A stretch of 16,316 nt of DNA from Lachnospiraceae bacterium UBA3821 (lineage in GTDB: Bacteria; Bacillota; Clostridia; Lachnospirales; Lachnospiraceae), in NCBI GenBank assembly GCA_002368865.1, contig DFDT01000131.1:1-16316 (forward strand), given 5' to 3'. This document shows, piece by piece, positions 14,142 through 16,316 of this stretch; position 1 is the stretch's first letter; each line of letters begins with the position of its first letter. The notes beneath the pieces are model-generated. The model saw only the letters and a list, made by a program, of their open reading frames with translations. It was not told where the DNA came from and searched no databases. A program made the position numbers and the translations under genes.

Positions 14142-14378
14142 TCAATACTCTTTTGCAATCTCCGCGCCTTCGATGCCGTACAGCTCCCGAAACGTCTCCA
14201 GATCCCGCTCATTCCGGATCAGCATGACTTCCTCAAACTTCCCCGTATGTATATCCTTAAATCCGGCAACCTGCTCCCCGTTGCAGATACTGCACTTGAG
14301 CACGGGCCGCTTATTCTCCCTGTCAAAGTCCTTCTTACTCTGCCCTTTTTTCGACTGGCCTTTCTTCCCAAACAACAT
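14142..14378 (-). CDS. Small conserved-looking CxxC protein
   Basis: A 78-residue protein with no annotation I can assign. The N-terminus is strongly basic and contains two KKGQS units in tandem (residues 6-15). Then comes PVLKCSICNGEQVAGFKD, holding the only two cysteines as CxxC, suggestive of a metal- or thiol-binding knuckle completed by dimerisation or a partner. It continues HTGKFEEVMLIRNERDLETF and an acidic helical end. The ATG at 14378 has GAGGTG at good spacing, so it is very probably translated. It lies between dnaJ (126 nt away, across a 72-bp palindrome) and the YbaK-like gene (30 nt). Confidence 0.82.
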   Translation of the reverse strand: MLFGKKGQSKKGQSKKDFDRENKRPVLKCSICNGEQVAGFKDIHTGKFEEVMLIRNERDLETFRELYGIEGAEIAKEY

Positions 14379-14415
14379 CCCGTCACCTCACCGCTCAATA
14401 TTGGCGAACACAGAA

Positions 14416-14487
14416 TTGCGCGAATGATATATTCTGTTAGTGGGCAGTTGAAATGCGTGCCTACGTTAGAATATATCGTCCGCGCAA
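14416..14487. repeat. 72-bp imperfect palindrome downstream of dnaJ
   Basis: Left arm 14416-14435 (TTGCGCG, AAT, GATATATTCT) pairs with right arm 14468-14487 (AGAATATATC, GTC, CGCGCAA): 17 of 20 positions pair. Pairing resumes inside, with GTGGGCA (14440-14446) against TGCCTAC (14458-14464) at 6 of 7. No T-run follows on the minus strand, so it is not a simple terminator of dnaJ. Confidence 0.75.
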
Positions 14488-14504
14488 CGACTCTTCCGCA
14501 AATA

Positions 14505-15689
14505 TTATGATTTCCAGAACCCTTTCTTCTTCCCCTTCTTGCCGTCCTTCGAATTCCCATTGTCGCCGTCGTCTCCGGGTGCTGCATTCTTGGTGGCATT
14601 CAGGCTGTCACCGGTCAGGGCATCAAACTGCTTCAGCAGTTCCTTGGCCTCGGAACTCAGTTTATCTGGAACAGAAACCACCAATGTCACATAGTGATCG
14701 CCACGTACATCCCGGTTCCGCAGAGTGGGAACCCCTTTGCCCTTCAGACGTACCTTGGTGTCGGTCTGTGTCCCCGGTTTTACATCATAAATGACTTTAC
14801 CATCCACAGTATCAATAAAAATCTCTCCACCCAATGTTGCCACTGCATAGGACACCGGTACCGTGGAATAAATATCAAAATTCTGCCGCTGGAAAATCGG
14901 ATGTCTGCCCACAATCACTTCCACCAGTACATCCCCTCTGGGGCCGCCGTTCACACCGGGCTCACCCAGACCGGGCTGACGTACGGACTGACCATTGTCG
15001 ATACCGGCAGGAATATCCACCGAATAACGTTTCCTCATCGGAATATATCCACTGCCGCCGCAATCCGGACATTTCTCCTTGATCACCTTACCGGTACCCT
15101 GACAGTCCGGACAGGTAGTCACATTGCGGACCGTGCCAAAGAACGACTGCTGGGTATACATAACCTGACCTTTACCGCCGCACTTCTTACAGGTCTCCGG
15201 TGTTGTCCCCGGTTTCGCGCCGCTGCCGTTACAGGTCTTACAGGTTTCTTTCACGGTCAGATCGATCTGTTTGCTGCAGCCAAACACAGCCTCCTCAAAA
15301 GTGATCCTCACGCTGGTACGCAGATTTGCACCCTTCATGGGACCATTGCTGTTTGCTCTGCTCCTACTTCCGCCGCCAAAGAAATCGCCGAAGATATCGC
15401 CGAAGATATCCGTGAAATCCATGCCTGAGAAATCAAATCCGCCGGCACCTGCGCCGCCTTCAAATGCTGCATGACCGTACTGATCATACTGCCTCTTCTT
15501 ATCCGGATCACTCAGCACAGCATAAGCCTCGGAAGCCTCCTTGAATTTCTTTTCCGCCTCCGCGTCACCGGGATTCATATCCGGATGATATTTCTTCGCC
15601 AACACACGATATGCTTTTTTAATGGTCGCCTCATCGGCATTTTTATCTACACCGAGGACTTCATAATAATCCCGCTTCTGCTCTGCCAT
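14505..15689 (-). CDS. dnaJ: Chaperone protein DnaJ (Hsp40, class A)
   Basis: Co-chaperone that delivers substrates to DnaK and stimulates its ATPase in the cytoplasm. The 394 residues show the J-domain (1-70, HPD at 35-37), a Gly/Phe region (about 75-106, ending [10 protein letters not shown]), four zinc-binding repeats CKTCNGSG (150), CKKCGGKG (167), CPDCQGTG (193) and CPDCGGSG (207), and the C-terminal substrate domains ([40 protein letters not shown]). All key residues are intact. The last 25 or so residues form an unusual Asp/Gly then Lys-rich tail ending GFWKS. The ATG at 15689 has AGAGG upstream. dnaK precedes it by 202 nt, a gap holding a 137-bp palindrome, and a -10-like TATAAT (15721-15726) lies at its dnaJ-proximal side. 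Confidence 0.97.
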   Translation of the reverse strand: MAEQKRDYYEVLGVDKNADEATIKKAYRVLAKKYHPDMNPGDAEAEKKFKEASEAYAVLSDPDKKRQYDQYGHAAFEGGAGAGGFDFSGMDFTDIFGDIFGDFFGGGSRSRANSNGPMKGANLRTSVRITFEEAVFGCSKQIDLTVKETCKTCNGSGAKPGTTPETCKKCGGKGQVMYTQQSFFGTVRNVTTCPDCQGTGKVIKEKCPDCGGSGYIPMRKRYSVDIPAGIDNGQSVRQPGLGEPGVNGGPRGDVLVEVIVGRHPIFQRQNFDIYSTVPVSYAVATLGGEIFIDTVDGKVIYDVKPGTQTDTKVRLKGKGVPTLRNRDVRGDHYVTLVVSVPDKLSSEAKELLKQFDALTGDSLNATKNAAPGDDGDNGNSKDGKKGKKKGFWKS

Positions 15690-15731
15690 ATTCTCAACCT
15701 CTTTACGTTATGTGAAATACATTATAACCGA

Positions 15732-15868
15732 ATTGTGTACAGAATATGTTTCATAAACAGACACTTGAGAAACGCCGGCACTTAGGCGGCGTACTGTGCC
15801 GCCTTAGTACCGCTGCGTTTCTCATGTAGCAAAAGCGTGTCTGTGTTGAAACATATCATGTACACAAT
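15732..15868. repeat. 137-bp imperfect palindrome between dnaK and dnaJ
   Basis: Three nested stems share one axis. The outer arms are 15732-15764 and 15837-15868 (about 28 of 32 positions pair, including ATTGTGTACA, ATATGTTTCA and ACAGACAC blocks). The middle stem is perfect, TGAGAAACGC (15766-15775) with its complement (15815-15824). The apical stem is 15780-15790 with 15798-15808 (10 of 11) around the loop GTACTGT. An extra 12 nt (15825-15836) bulges on one side only. No T-run follows on the minus strand, and no flanking target duplication is obvious. Confidence 0.85.
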
Positions 15869-15891
15869 GACCATGTGCACTAATTAGCCAT

Positions 15892-16316
15892 TTATACCTC
15901 TCGGAAATCTCCGTCGATCACATCATCATTTCCGCCTGCAGAGGAACCTGCACCGGCACCTGCGTTTCCGCCCATGCCGCCCATGTTGCTCATGTCAGGA
16001 CCTGCACCTGCCGCACCGCCCTGTGCCTGCTGGATGTTCTCATACATCTTGGTGAACACACCCTGTGCAGAGTTGGTCAGTTTTTCCTTTGCAGCCTTCA
16101 GCTCATCCAAATCGGAATCGCTTGCGTTTGCGGGATCAGCCTTCACTCTGTCGAGAATTGCCTTCACTGCATCCACATCAGCCTGTACGGTGCTTCTCTC
16201 GCTGTCGGAAACCTTGTCACCGACCTCGGACAAAGCCTTCTCGGTCTGCATTGCAAAGCTCTCTGCCTCGTTGATGGTCTCAACGGCCTCTTTCTTCTTC
16301 TTATCCTGTGCCTCGA
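15892..16316 (-). CDS. dnaK: Molecular chaperone DnaK (Hsp70), C-terminal 140 residues
   Basis: ATP-dependent cytosolic chaperone working with DnaJ and GrpE. Only the C-terminal lid is in the window: DKKKKEAVETINEAESFAMQTEKAL (helical, matching the Hsp70 'NEAE...QTEK' helix), VKAILDRVKADPANASDSDLDELKAAKEKLTNSAQ, then KMYENIQQAQ and a long Gly/Ala/Met-rich tail ending NDDVIDGDFREV, the acidic DnaK-type end. The 5' part, including the ATPase domain, lies beyond base 16316. The order dnaK then dnaJ on one strand is the usual Firmicutes heat-shock arrangement; the controlling promoter (for example a CIRCE/HrcA site) is outside the window. Confidence 0.96.
   Translation of the reverse strand, partial: EAQDKKKKEAVETINEAESFAMQTEKALSEVGDKVSDSERSTVQADVDAVKAILDRVKADPANASDSDLDELKAAKEKLTNSAQGVFTKMYENIQQAQGGAAGAGPDMSNMGGMGGNAGAGAGSSAGGNDDVIDGDFREV

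Overview
The window looks like a chromosomal segment from a Gram-positive, low-to-moderate G+C Clostridia genome, most likely Lachnospiraceae. The grounds are strong AGGAGG-type ribosome binding sites, TTGACA-N17-TATAAT-type promoters, lipoprotein signal peptides, and the gene sets prmA-rsmE-cysteine desulfurase-thiI and dnaK-dnaJ. This is inference from gene content; no 16S or other marker is present. I see no tRNA, rRNA, CRISPR array, transposase or phage gene. No stretch longer than 300 bases lacks a gene.

Region 1 (1-4243, minus strand): one promoter at 4199-4227 drives prmA, rsmE, a cysteine desulfurase and thiI (cut by the window edge). These are translation and RNA-modification functions plus sulfur transfer. 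The desulfurase loads persulfide onto ThiI for tRNA 4-thiouridine. RsmE and the desulfurase each carry an unusual in-frame Gly/Gln/Cys-rich insert.

Region 2 (4238-6513, plus strand): a back-to-back promoter drives a lipoprotein and a polytopic membrane protein ending in a short J-domain with an intact HPD motif. Next (6632-7462) is an AraC-type DNA-binding domain fused to a GGDEF domain. It has a strong ribosome binding site inside the gene that could make a GGDEF-only product, and repeats in its upstream region.

Region 3 (7463-8569): inverted repeats, an orphan plus-strand promoter, and the first of three Uma2-family (PD-(D/E)XK nuclease fold) genes on the minus strand with its own promoter.

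Region 4 (8570-11422): phosphoglucomutase and a lipoprotein on the minus strand, closed by a strong intrinsic terminator. A divergent promoter pair separates them from a plus-strand integral membrane protein of the CmpB-like family (11423-11989).

Region 5 (11990-13637): two tandem Uma2 genes that are nearly identical in their 3' halves and diverged in their 5' halves, behind one promoter and a long leader with a hairpin beside the ribosome binding site.

Region 6 (13638-16316, minus strand): dnaK (C-terminal end), dnaJ, a small CxxC protein and a YbaK-type editing-domain protein. dnaJ is bracketed by two large imperfect palindromes, 137 bp upstream and 72 bp downstream. These are the most striking unexplained structures here, together with the AraC-GGDEF internal start and the paired inserts in RsmE and the desulfurase.
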